From positions 992,001 to 1,056,000 of the forward strand of contig NZ_JBHTJP010000035.1 in NCBI RefSeq assembly GCF_042676025.1: DNA of 64,000 nt. The letters are read 5' to 3'. Shown piece after piece: positions 50,339 through 58,954 of this stretch; the first letter of the stretch is position 1; every line of letters begins with the position of its first letter. The notes under the pieces were generated by a model, which worked only from the letters and a program-made list of their open reading frames with translations, did no database searches and was not told the origin of the DNA. The position numbers were made by a program, and so were the translations under genes. The stretch is from Salinimicrobium gaetbulicola. GTDB taxonomy: Bacteria > Bacteroidota > Bacteroidia > Flavobacteriales > Flavobacteriaceae.

Positions 50339-51205
50339 ATGCAAGAAACAGATAAAAGAGACAACTGGTTGTATATTATTTCGCCAAATAGAAAACTTGT
50401 GGATTTGAATTTCGCAGAGATATGGCGTTACCGCGATTTACTAATGTTGTTTGTGAAAAGAAATATTGTGACGGTCTACAAACAAACTATCCTTGGCCCA
50501 CTTTGGTATTTTATACAACCTTTGTTTACAGCTATAACCTTTACTCTAGTCTTTAATAATATTGCCAACATACCTACGGGCGAGGTGCCTCCTTTTCTAT
50601 TTAACCTTACCGGGATAACCGCCTGGAACTATTTTAGTCAGTGCTTTACAGGTACCTCCAATACATTCAGGTCTAATGCCGGTATCTTTGGTAAAGTATA
50701 TTTCCCAAGGGTAATTATGCCTCTTTCCACAGTGATCACGAACCTTTTCAAATTTGGAATTCAACTTACAATTCTCATAATAGTTTACTTTTATTTAGTA
50801 TCAAATGGTACAAATATTAGCCCTAATTCAAATCTTCTCCTTTTTCCGGTCTATGTACTCATGATGGCGTTATTGGGACTTGGGCTCGGAATGACTATTT
50901 CGGCTTTTACAACTAAATACCGCGATTTGACGGTACTGGTGGGATTTGCAACCTCTTTATTAGTTTATTTTTCTGCTGTACCGTATCCCCTTAGTGAAGT
51001 TTCCGAAAAAATGCCAGATTGGGCCTGGCTGGTAAAATACAATCCCCTTACTCAAATTATTGAAGGTTTTCGGTATATGATACTTAACACTGGGATTTTT
51101 ACCTGGACCGGCTTTTTCTATACTTTAGGGGTGTCCATAATGCTGTTTCTTTTTGGACTGGTGGTTTTCAACCGGACCGAAAAGAATTTTATAGATACTG
51201 TGTAA
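50339..51205 (+). CDS. wzm: ABC-2 polysaccharide export permease (Wzm)
   Basis: Inner-membrane permease of an ABC transporter that exports lipid-linked O-antigen or capsule, 288 residues with six helices. It has the family pattern VKRNIVTVYKQTILGPLWYF near residue 40, GITAWNYFSQCFTG and KVYFPRVIMPLS. Its partner ATPase (Wzt) is at 52997, but two sulfotransferase genes are placed between them. GC here is about 47% over bases 50581-50640, against about 25% in the genes that follow. Confidence 0.93.
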   Translation: MQETDKRDNWLYIISPNRKLVDLNFAEIWRYRDLLMLFVKRNIVTVYKQTILGPLWYFIQPLFTAITFTLVFNNIANIPTGEVPPFLFNLTGITAWNYFSQCFTGTSNTFRSNAGIFGKVYFPRVIMPLSTVITNLFKFGIQLTILIIVYFYLVSNGTNISPNSNLLLFPVYVLMMALLGLGLGMTISAFTTKYRDLTVLVGFATSLLVYFSAVPYPLSEVSEKMPDWAWLVKYNPLTQIIEGFRYMILNTGIFTWTGFFYTLGVSIMLFLFGLVVFNRTEKNFIDTV

Positions 51206-51219
51206 ATCATGGGAGAATT

Positions 51220-52089
51220 TTGAAACAACCAAACTTCTTAATCATTGGTTCTCCAAAAAGTGGAACCACTTCTCTTTATCAATATCTATCACAGCACCCG
51301 GAAATCGAATTTTCTGATAGAAAAGAGCCAAAATTTTTTTGTTGGAAAGATAGGGACCTAGATTTTTGTGGAAATGAAAAGGTATTAGAGCAAATCAAAC
51401 AATCAACTATCCAGGATTTAAATTCTTATCTGATGTTATTTCAGAAAAAGGAAGCAAGATTTATTGGTGAAGCATCTGCAGATTATTTCCATACCGAAAT
51501 TGCTCCACAGAATATACGTGAATTTAATCCCAGGATGAAGTTAATATTGATATTAAGGAATCCAATCGAGAGGGCTTATTCCGATTGGAGGCATAATGTG
51601 AAAATGGGCTATGAGCCTGTAAAAAGCTTTCGGAAAGCTATTGCCTGTATAGGGGAGAGAAGATTAAGAAATGGAGTGCCTTATTTTGAATATTTAGAAA
51701 AAGGGAATTACAGTAAACATCTTAAGAGGTATTATGAATTCTTTGATCCTGAAAATATACTGGTAGTAACTTTTGATGAATTGGAGAAAGATGCGAACGT
51801 AGTTTGTAATCAGATCATCCACTTTTTAGGAATACAAGAATCATTTCATTTTAATGTAGAGAAGGTCCACATGAAAAATTCGTATACCCCGAAATATTAT
51901 GTTTTTCATCGGTGGGCCAAAAAATTAGGAACATTAAGTTCTTCATTAGAATTATTAATTAAGGATATGAATGCTTTGCCAAAAAAAATCTCCAGAAAGG
52001 AAAAGGTTATTTTATTAGATTACTATAAAAAGGAAATTTTGGAATTGGAAAAACTGATTAATAGAGATCTTCAGCATTGGATTCATTAA
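51220..52089 (+). CDS. Sulfotransferase domain protein 2
   Basis: A 289-residue PAPS-dependent sulfotransferase. The PSB loop is IIGSPKSGTTSLYQYLSQHP (residues 7-26), the 3'-phosphate segment is LILILRNPIERAYSDWRHNV, and ENILVVTFDELEKD lies before the C-terminus. It resembles heparan-sulfate N/O-sulfotransferases (Sulfotransfer_1). The start is TTG, 14 bases after wzm. It is one of two low-GC sulfotransferase genes inserted between wzm and wzt. Confidence 0.9.
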   Translation: MKQPNFLIIGSPKSGTTSLYQYLSQHPEIEFSDRKEPKFFCWKDRDLDFCGNEKVLEQIKQSTIQDLNSYLMLFQKKEARFIGEASADYFHTEIAPQNIREFNPRMKLILILRNPIERAYSDWRHNVKMGYEPVKSFRKAIACIGERRLRNGVPYFEYLEKGNYSKHLKRYYEFFDPENILVVTFDELEKDANVVCNQIIHFLGIQESFHFNVEKVHMKNSYTPKYYVFHRWAKKLGTLSSSLELLIKDMNALPKKISRKEKVILLDYYKKEILELEKLINRDLQHWIH

Positions 52090-52171
52090 ATGGTTCGACA
52101 ATTATAAATGTTTTTAAACAAATTAAATTTGCAATCTGCTCATTAATGAGTAGTATATTAAAAGCAGATAG

Positions 52172-52945
52172 ATGTTGAGGAAATACATTAATTTATTTTT
52201 TAAAAAAATCTTGGGTGACCGTTTTGAAGAAGTTAGAGCCTATTATTGGGATTTACGATATAGTAATAATTCTTCTCAAAATCTTATAATATATTCTCAA
52301 GGCCGCTCAGGTTCCACTTTACTAAACAATCTTCTAAAATCTACAGGGTATTTTGATTCTTACAATGAGATACTTGATCATGACAAAAAACAGGTAGCCT
52401 TTCCCTATCGCTATATAAATGGCTATTCAAAGATTGCCAAAAACAACTTTCTATTTAATTTAAAGATTCAGAATTTAAATTCTGCTCTTCGAAAAGGTGA
52501 CACTCCAAATAAATTTTTATCGAAATTGTCACAAAAGGGGTGGAAAATAATTTGGTTGGAAAGAAGTAGTAAATTAGATCAAACCCTCTCAAATTTTCTT
52601 GCAGAGGACTCTTCACAATATCACTACACCTCGGGAAAGAAAAGGAAATTGAGAATTAAAATAGATTGTAATTCATTTAATAAAAGAATTAAAAGATATG
52701 AGAATTTAAGGGGCCAAGAAATAAGATCGCTTCATAATATACCTTATATCTATATCAATTACGAAAAAGATCTATTGCTTGCAGATCGACATCAGGCAAC
52801 GGTGAATAAAATTTTACAACATTTGAGTTTGCCTTCAAAAGAAGTTTATAGTGTTTACAAAAAAATAAACACCTTTGAACAAGAAGATATTATAATAAAT
52901 TATCCAGAATTTGAAGAGAAAGTATTGAACTCTCTAAAAGTTTAG
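52172..52945 (+). CDS. Sulfotransferase-like protein 3
   Basis: A 257-residue protein with a P-loop like that of PAPS sulfotransferases: LIIYSQGRSGSTLLNNLLKS (about residues 35-54), and later KIIWLERSSKLDQTLSNFLA in the 3'-phosphate-binding position. The C-terminal half is basic. Overall similarity to Sulfotransfer_3/Stf0-type proteins is inferred from motif layout. GC is about 25% (15 of 60 at 52441-52500), well below the flanking wzm and wzt, so it was probably acquired separately. Confidence 0.75.
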   Translation: MLRKYINLFFKKILGDRFEEVRAYYWDLRYSNNSSQNLIIYSQGRSGSTLLNNLLKSTGYFDSYNEILDHDKKQVAFPYRYINGYSKIAKNNFLFNLKIQNLNSALRKGDTPNKFLSKLSQKGWKIIWLERSSKLDQTLSNFLAEDSSQYHYTSGKKRKLRIKIDCNSFNKRIKRYENLRGQEIRSLHNIPYIYINYEKDLLLADRHQATVNKILQHLSLPSKEVYSVYKKINTFEQEDIIINYPEFEEKVLNSLKV

Positions 52946-52996
52946 AGAAAGTGAATTTTTAATAAAAGATTAAAAACCGGAAAAGAAAAGGCGTGG

Positions 52997-54268
52997 ATGA
53001 GCACTATTTTAAAAGCTGAAAACATCAGTAAACAATACCGCCTGGGCACCGTAGGAACAGGCACTCTTGGAGATGACCTTAAACGCTGGTGGTACGGGAT
53101 GCGTGGGAAAGAAGATCCGTTTTTAAAAGTTGGCGCTGTTAACGAACGCAATTCAGCGGCCAATGAAGATTATGTGTGGGCCCTCAGAGATATCAATTTT
53201 GAAGTAAAGCAGGGCGAAGTGCTTGGGATCATTGGGAAAAATGGTGCCGGGAAATCAACACTGCTTAAATTGCTTTCGCGGGTAACTGCGCCTACGACCG
53301 GGACCATAAAGACCAGAGGCAGGATTGCTTCTTTACTGGAGGTAGGGACCGGTTTTCATGGAGAACTTACCGGCAGGGAAAATATCTTTATGAATGGTGC
53401 GGTACTTGGCATGACCAAACCGGAGATCAAAAGAAAGCTGGACGAGATCATCGCCTTCTCCGGTTGTGAACGCTATATAGATACTCCGGTGAAGCGTTAT
53501 AGCAGCGGGATGACGGTAAGACTGGGTTTTGCGGTAGCTGCCCACCTGGAGCCTGAGATCCTGGTGGTAGATGAGGTGCTGGCCGTTGGAGATGCCGAAT
53601 TTCAGAAAAAGGCCATAGGGAAGATGCAGGACCTTTCCACCGGGGAAGGGAGAACCGTACTTTTTGTTAGCCATAATATGGCTAGCATTAATATGTTGTG
53701 TAATAGGACCTTGTTATTGGAAGATGGAGGTATTAGATTTGATGGTATTACGGCTGAAGCAATTTCTTCTTATTTGAATTATTATAGTGGTGAAGAAATT
53801 AAAGACTTAGAAGATCGAATTGATAGATTAGGAGATAATAAAAAATTTAAATTTAATTCTGTTGAATTACATGATTCTGAAGGGGTTGTGTCGGATGTTT
53901 TTACTTCTGGTGATTATACTAGATTAAGAATAGGATTTAAATATGGAGGAATAGACATTAATAAATTGATTATTACCGTAGGAATTAAGCAAAATGATGA
54001 ATTGATATGCTTTTGGGCTTTTGACGAATTAGGTTTTAGGTTAGAAAAAAATTCTTCAGAATTAAATTTAGAAATACCAAATCTGAATTTAAGAGGAGGT
54101 AAATATCATTTTTGGCTTTTCTCCTCCTACGGTAATACAAGAGAGGAAAATTATTGTGATGTAATCGATAAGGTTTTACCATTTGAAGTCATACCTGGAG
54201 ATTTTTGGGGATCAGGAAAGATTAATAGAAATACTTCAAAGATGTTACTGGATGGGAATTTTCAATAG
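52997..54268 (+). CDS. wzt: ABC polysaccharide export ATPase with a C-terminal carbohydrate domain (Wzt)
   Basis: A 423-residue ATPase that powers Wzm. Walker A is GKNGAGKST, the signature is YSSGMTVRLG and Walker B is ILVVDEVLAVGD. From about residue 245 a Wzt-type beta-sandwich domain follows (to 423), which in homologs recognises the capped polysaccharide. The codons for the ATPase part are about 53% GC (32 of 60 at 53281-53340), while those for the C-terminal domain are about 23% (14 of 60 at 53761-53820). The change falls near 53690, inside one gene. It overlaps the next gene by 17 bases. Confidence 0.93.
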   Translation: MSTILKAENISKQYRLGTVGTGTLGDDLKRWWYGMRGKEDPFLKVGAVNERNSAANEDYVWALRDINFEVKQGEVLGIIGKNGAGKSTLLKLLSRVTAPTTGTIKTRGRIASLLEVGTGFHGELTGRENIFMNGAVLGMTKPEIKRKLDEIIAFSGCERYIDTPVKRYSSGMTVRLGFAVAAHLEPEILVVDEVLAVGDAEFQKKAIGKMQDLSTGEGRTVLFVSHNMASINMLCNRTLLLEDGGIRFDGITAEAISSYLNYYSGEEIKDLEDRIDRLGDNKKFKFNSVELHDSEGVVSDVFTSGDYTRLRIGFKYGGIDINKLIITVGIKQNDELICFWAFDELGFRLEKNSSELNLEIPNLNLRGGKYHFWLFSSYGNTREENYCDVIDKVLPFEVIPGDFWGSGKINRNTSKMLLDGNFQ

Positions 54269-55154
54269 AAAATATCTTTGGTATAAAGCCAAATTTTATC
54301 TTGATAAAAAATCTTTTAGAGGCAAATATTTTTTGAGAAGGTTATTAATGTTACTAAAACCTAATATTGAAAAAGGATTAATTGTAAAAATAAATAGCGG
54401 GTTTAAATTAAAAATATTTCCTCTTTATGATAAGGGTATTGAAAGAAGATTATTTGAGAATGGCATTTATGAAAAAGGAACTTTAAAAATTTTCAATAGA
54501 ATAATCGAGAGTGGATACATCATTATTGATGCAGGTGCTAATATTGGTCTTATGAGTATTCATTTCTCTCGATTGACAGGATCAAATGGTAAAGTATTTT
54601 CTTTTGAACCCCACCCTGTAACTTTTGATATACTTAAAGATAATATTAATATTAATCAAAGTACAAATATCTATCCTAATCAATTAGCACTTGGGTCAGC
54701 AAATAAAAAAGGTGAAATTTTTGAAAGGTTACATATAAATAGGGGTGCAGCCTCCCTTGTTAATTCTGACAATAAAAATGGATTTCCCATTTTTATTGAG
54801 AAGTTAGATTCGTATATAGAAAGAAAGAGCATAAAGAAATTGAACTTATTAAAAATTGATGTTGAGGGGTATGAATTAGAAGTTTTAAAAGGAGCCTTAA
54901 AATCTATAAAGAAGTTTAAGCCAATTATTTGTTTAGAATATAGTACAGATGTTTATTCTCAAAATTCACCAATTAAAATTTACTTTTTGCTTAAAGAATT
55001 AAATTATCTAGTATTTAAACAGGAAAATGGCAAAGAAAGTGAATCAGGTTTAATTGAAGTAAAGGTAAAGGAAGAATTACCCCAACACGATAATTTATTC
55101 TGTTTTCAAGCTTTTCATTTGAATGAATTTGCTAAAGATATATTTGTGTCATGA
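54252..55154 (+). CDS. FkbM family methyltransferase
   Basis: A 300-residue SAM-dependent methyltransferase of the FkbM family. Motif I is YIIIDAGANIGLMSIHFSRL, followed by VFSFEPHPVTFDIL, LLKIDVEGYELEVLKGA and KPIICLEYS, in the family order. The start is set at MGIFNRKYLWY (54252), which overlaps wzt by 17 bases; the ATG at 54183 lies deep in wzt. In polysaccharide loci such enzymes O-methylate sugars. GC is low (15 of 60 at 54601-54660). Confidence 0.88.
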   Translation: MGIFNRKYLWYKAKFYLDKKSFRGKYFLRRLLMLLKPNIEKGLIVKINSGFKLKIFPLYDKGIERRLFENGIYEKGTLKIFNRIIESGYIIIDAGANIGLMSIHFSRLTGSNGKVFSFEPHPVTFDILKDNININQSTNIYPNQLALGSANKKGEIFERLHINRGAASLVNSDNKNGFPIFIEKLDSYIERKSIKKLNLLKIDVEGYELEVLKGALKSIKKFKPIICLEYSTDVYSQNSPIKIYFLLKELNYLVFKQENGKESESGLIEVKVKEELPQHDNLFCFQAFHLNEFAKDIFVS

Positions 55155-56392
55155 AGGTATTATATATTGTAGGCCAATTTCCTTCTTTATCTGAAACCTT
55201 TATTATTAACCAAATAAACGCAATAATCAAGAATGAATTTGGGGTCAATATTTATTCATACAAAAAAGCTGTTTTTTTTGGGCACGATTCTATAAAAGAA
55301 AATAAATTACTTGAAAAAACTTATTATCATCAAAAGTGTCCAGAAAGCAGAAAAAAAAGGCTAAAGGATTTTTTTTTCTGGTTAATTGAGAATATTACTA
55401 AAGTTAATTTCAGCCCATTACTTCAAATTCTTAGAAGAAAAGACCTTTATCGTAAATCGTCTTTTTTCATGCTTTTTTATGAAGCTCGATGGTTCTTAAT
55501 TCACAATCGTTACCGGAAGTTTGATGTTATTCATGCCCATTTCGGACATAATGGAGAGCGCATTGCCAGATTATTTGATATAGGGCTTTTTAAAAACACT
55601 AAATTAATTGTCAGCTTTCACGGGTTTGATCTAATTCCGAAGGTTGCTGCTAATATTAATTTGCATTATCCCAATATTTTAAAAACATATTCTGCTCTTA
55701 CGGTAAACACCAAATATTTGGAATCTTTATTAAATGGCTCTAATCTTGATCTAAAAAATATGCATGTACTTCCCGTTGGACTAGATACATCTTTTTTCAA
55801 AAAAGAAGAAACGAATAACAAAAATGGAAAATTTAGAATATTATTCTGTGGCCGTTTGATACCACTCAAGGCACCCGATTTAGCCATTGAAATTCTGGGA
55901 AAAGTGATAAAAGATGGTTATTCTAATTGTGAGCTATTAATAGTGGGGGATGGTAAAATGAAGAACCAAATTTCGAATCTGATACTGGATAAGGGGTTGA
56001 AGGGAAAAGTTATATGTATGGGACCTTTAGTTCAATCAGAAGTTAGAGCTGCAATGGATAGGTCCTCGGTACTTATAATGCCAGGTATACCTGATCCTGA
56101 GACAGGGCGTGAAGAAACTCAAGGGCTTGTTATTCAGGAAGCACAATCCATGAATTTACCAGTAATCGTTTCCGATGTGGGAGGTATGAAATATGGATTA
56201 ATTGAAAATGAAACTGGATATGTCATACCAGCTGGAAATATTAAAAAATTTGCAGAGAAAGTAGAATATTTAATTGATCATCCTGAAGTCAGAGAATGTA
56301 TGGGGGAGGCAGGAAGATTATATGTTGAAAATAATTTTGATTCCCGAATATTAGCTGATGACCTAATTAAATTATATAAATCTTCTATATAG
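55151..56392 (+). CDS. Glycosyltransferase family 4
   Basis: A 413-residue GT-B retaining glycosyltransferase. Start MKVLYIVGQFPSLSETFIIN is the pattern of amylovoran/colanic-acid-type GT4 enzymes; HAHFGHNGERIARLF and LIVSFHGFDLIP are in the N-terminal domain. The C-terminal domain has FRILFCGRLIPLKAPDLAIE, LLIVGDGKM and GLVIQEAQSMNLPVIVSDVGG. Its ATG overlaps the preceding stop by 4 bases (ATGA). The low GC of the preceding gene continues here. Confidence 0.93.
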   Translation: MKVLYIVGQFPSLSETFIINQINAIIKNEFGVNIYSYKKAVFFGHDSIKENKLLEKTYYHQKCPESRKKRLKDFFFWLIENITKVNFSPLLQILRRKDLYRKSSFFMLFYEARWFLIHNRYRKFDVIHAHFGHNGERIARLFDIGLFKNTKLIVSFHGFDLIPKVAANINLHYPNILKTYSALTVNTKYLESLLNGSNLDLKNMHVLPVGLDTSFFKKEETNNKNGKFRILFCGRLIPLKAPDLAIEILGKVIKDGYSNCELLIVGDGKMKNQISNLILDKGLKGKVICMGPLVQSEVRAAMDRSSVLIMPGIPDPETGREETQGLVIQEAQSMNLPVIVSDVGGMKYGLIENETGYVIPAGNIKKFAEKVEYLIDHPEVRECMGEAGRLYVENNFDSRILADDLIKLYKSSI

Positions 56393-56434
56393 GATCTTGA
56401 AAGTTTTAATTTGGATTTTCCCAATCAATAAATT

Positions 56435-57196
56435 TTGAATAAACACCTTCTTTTTCTTCACCTCCCCAAAAATGGGGGAACTACCCTAAATTCTATCCTG
56501 GATCGTTTATATAAAAAGCAGAAGGTTTTCAGTATTCGAGAAAAGAATCCTCACGAGCTCAATACGGCTGATTTTTTAAAATTGCCGAAATTGGAGAAGG
56601 AAAGGATCAGGCTTGTAAAGGGTCATTTAAAGTTCGGGTTTCACGAACATTTCACCGGGCCATCAGAATACTTTACCTTTCTCAGAAAACCTGAAGAACG
56701 CATCATATCCTTTTATCAATATGTACTGGATAATCCTAGCCACAGATTATTCGAAGAAGTGAGCAAAATGAGTCTTTATGAATTTGTTACTCAACTCAAG
56801 GATGCCGATACTAATAACGGGCAGGTTAGGTGGATAAGTGGTATGGTTGAAGAAGGTGAAGGAATGCTGGAAAAGGCACTTGAGAACATACAGAATCATT
56901 TTTCTTTTGTAGGCTTTACCGAAGAATTTGATGAATCACTAATCCTCCTTCAAGAAAAATATGGGTGGAGCCTACCGTATTATAAGGTTCAAAATCGCAC
57001 CAGGAAACGGCAGTCCTTGGAGGCACTTGATGATAAGACCAAAATGGCCATAGCAGATCATAATCATTTGGACCAGCAACTTTACACCATCTTTAAAGAA
57101 AGATTTGACCAGCAAAAAAAAATGATCAGGAACCTCAATTTGAAAGTCCTGCGACTAAGATCCTACAATAAGCTATATTCGATTTACAAAGGCTGA
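56435..57196 (+). CDS. Sulfotransferase family 2-like protein 4
   Basis: A 253-residue protein starting at TTG. The PSB loop is LFLHLPKNGGTTLNSIL (residues 5-21), the pattern of heparan/chondroitin 2-O-sulfotransferase-like (Sulfotransfer_2) proteins, and the 3'-phosphate segment is YFTFLRKPEERIISFYQYVL. FSFVGFTEEFDESLILL and LPYYKVQNRTRKR follow, all typical of the family. It makes a fourth sulfotransferase in the locus. Confidence 0.9.
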   Translation: MNKHLLFLHLPKNGGTTLNSILDRLYKKQKVFSIREKNPHELNTADFLKLPKLEKERIRLVKGHLKFGFHEHFTGPSEYFTFLRKPEERIISFYQYVLDNPSHRLFEEVSKMSLYEFVTQLKDADTNNGQVRWISGMVEEGEGMLEKALENIQNHFSFVGFTEEFDESLILLQEKYGWSLPYYKVQNRTRKRQSLEALDDKTKMAIADHNHLDQQLYTIFKERFDQQKKMIRNLNLKVLRLRSYNKLYSIYKG

Positions 57197-57275
57197 TATG
57201 GTCTTGTAAAAGTAGGATTGACCTGTAGTTCTAAGGTCATGATCAAACACAACACTTTTCTTTCACCTGTTTAAT

Positions 57276-58247
57276 ATGGTTTCAGTTATTATACCAACCT
57301 ACAATCGTGCGGAGCTCATTGGGGCTACCCTTGATTCCATCCTGGCTCAAACCTTTAAAGACTGGGAGTGTATTATAGTAGATGATGGTTCTACAGACTA
57401 TACAGAAGAGTTACTTGAATTTTATTGTGGCCGTGATTGCCGGGTGAAATATGTTAAGCGACCAGAAGGCACCAGGAAGGGAGCGAATACCTGCCGCAAC
57501 TATGGTTTTGAGATTAGCAGCGGAGAGTACATTCAGTGGTTTGACAGTGATGACCTCATGCTGCCTTCTTTTTTAGAAGAAAAAGTGAATGTTCTGGATA
57601 ATAATAATGTAGACTACGTTATTTCCAAAGCCTTCAATTTTAGGGATCCCGATACAACCGATGTTATTAATAAGAATGAGTATCATTACAAGTTTGAAAA
57701 TTATAGATTAACACATTACAATTATCTCGTTCAGAATATTAATTGGTTAACTTATGATTTCATGTGTAGAAGATCACTTGTAGAGAGTTTAAGGTTCAAT
57801 GATAACCTTAGATCCGCACAAGAGCGTAATTTTTTTACCAGATTAACCTGTTATTCTGAGAATGCATTTTTATTGGACAGGTATCTTACAAAGAGAAGAA
57901 TTCACGATTTTTCCATACAGACGAGATTAAAGAAAAATGAGGCTCTGATGCTCGGGCATGAATTGGAATTTTTCTATCATACATGGCTTGATTTTAAGAA
58001 AATGGATCGCTGTAAAGAATCACAAAATATCCTTTTTGTAGAAGCAGTAAAAAGGTCATTTTTTACAGAACCTTCATTTAAGGTCTTAAAAAATCTTACA
58101 GCAGGCTTTTTGACTAATGGAGAAATCCAATCAGGTGCCTGGTATTTTCTTTATCAATTGTCAATGAAAATCTTTGGAAGAGGGATCTTTTTCAGAGATC
58201 GGTTCCGAGAAGTTTCCCCAATCCTGAACCAAAAGAAATGTGCCTAA
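57276..58247 (+). CDS. Glycosyltransferase family 2 (tandem set, member 1)
   Basis: A 323-residue GT-A enzyme. VSVIIPTYNRAELIGATLDS, WECIIVDDGSTDYT, GANTCRNYGFEISSGEYIQW and the DxD-like FDSDDLMLP are present. It is close in sequence to the genes at 61713 and 62654, which share the W-E-C-I-I-V/I-D-D-G-S and R-N-Y-G motifs. The C-terminal helical region is variable. It is followed by another GT2 with overlapping start and stop (TAATG). Confidence 0.92.
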   Translation: MVSVIIPTYNRAELIGATLDSILAQTFKDWECIIVDDGSTDYTEELLEFYCGRDCRVKYVKRPEGTRKGANTCRNYGFEISSGEYIQWFDSDDLMLPSFLEEKVNVLDNNNVDYVISKAFNFRDPDTTDVINKNEYHYKFENYRLTHYNYLVQNINWLTYDFMCRRSLVESLRFNDNLRSAQERNFFTRLTCYSENAFLLDRYLTKRRIHDFSIQTRLKKNEALMLGHELEFFYHTWLDFKKMDRCKESQNILFVEAVKRSFFTEPSFKVLKNLTAGFLTNGEIQSGAWYFLYQLSMKIFGRGIFFRDRFREVSPILNQKKCA

Positions 58248-58954
58248 TGAAGATATGGAAGAAGTTTACAACATTCTTTAAAGATCCTGCTCAGAAAAAA
58301 AAAAGGGATATTTTGATTAATGTCTTAACCCGTACTTCCGGCAGACCAGTAGGCTTTGAGAAATGTTTTTCTTCGGTTGATGACCAAACCTATCCCAATA
58401 TAAGGCATATTGTTTCCTATGACACTCCGGAAGATCTGTCCTATTTAAAAGGAAAGAAAATAGATTTAATAAGAGTAAAAAAGAAAACTTATAAGGGAAG
58501 GCTAACTAGGAAAGGTCATAAATTGAATTTTGAACCTTACAACCTATATTGTAACCGGCTGCTTAGGAAAGTAAATCATGGTTGGATTTTATTCCTTGAT
58601 GATGATGATATGCTGGCAAATGAAACAGTTTTAAAAGATTTGACGAAGGTGATTGAGAATGTCGATAAAGATACCCTGCTGATCTTCCAGACAGAATATC
58701 CTGATAGCCGAAAGCTGCCAGATGATGATGCATTCAAGGTTGAAAAAATCCAGTATATGAATATTGACACTGCCTGTTTCGCGTTTCATTCTAAATACAA
58801 AAAGGCGGTAAAATGGGATGCTTGGAGGGGTGCGGATTTCCGATATATTAGAGATCTTGCCAAGGAGATACCAAATCAAGTATGGATAAAAGATTCCTTT
58901 ACTAAAAAAAATAATTTTGGTGATCAGGGAAGGAGAAACGATTTAAAAATATAA
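58247..58954 (+). CDS. Compact GT2-fold glycosyltransferase
   Basis: A 235-residue protein with a GT-A fold. ILINVLTRTSGRPVGFEKCF replaces the usual P-T-Y-N start, YPNIRHIVSYDTPED follows, and the metal-binding site is HGWILFLDDDDMLAN. I start it at MKIWKKF (58247), which overlaps the preceding stop by one base; an ATG at 58238 would add three residues. It is shorter than the other GT2 genes and ends at the next start without a gap. Confidence 0.82.
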   Translation: MKIWKKFTTFFKDPAQKKKRDILINVLTRTSGRPVGFEKCFSSVDDQTYPNIRHIVSYDTPEDLSYLKGKKIDLIRVKKKTYKGRLTRKGHKLNFEPYNLYCNRLLRKVNHGWILFLDDDDMLANETVLKDLTKVIENVDKDTLLIFQTEYPDSRKLPDDDAFKVEKIQYMNIDTACFAFHSKYKKAVKWDAWRGADFRYIRDLAKEIPNQVWIKDSFTKKNNFGDQGRRNDLKI

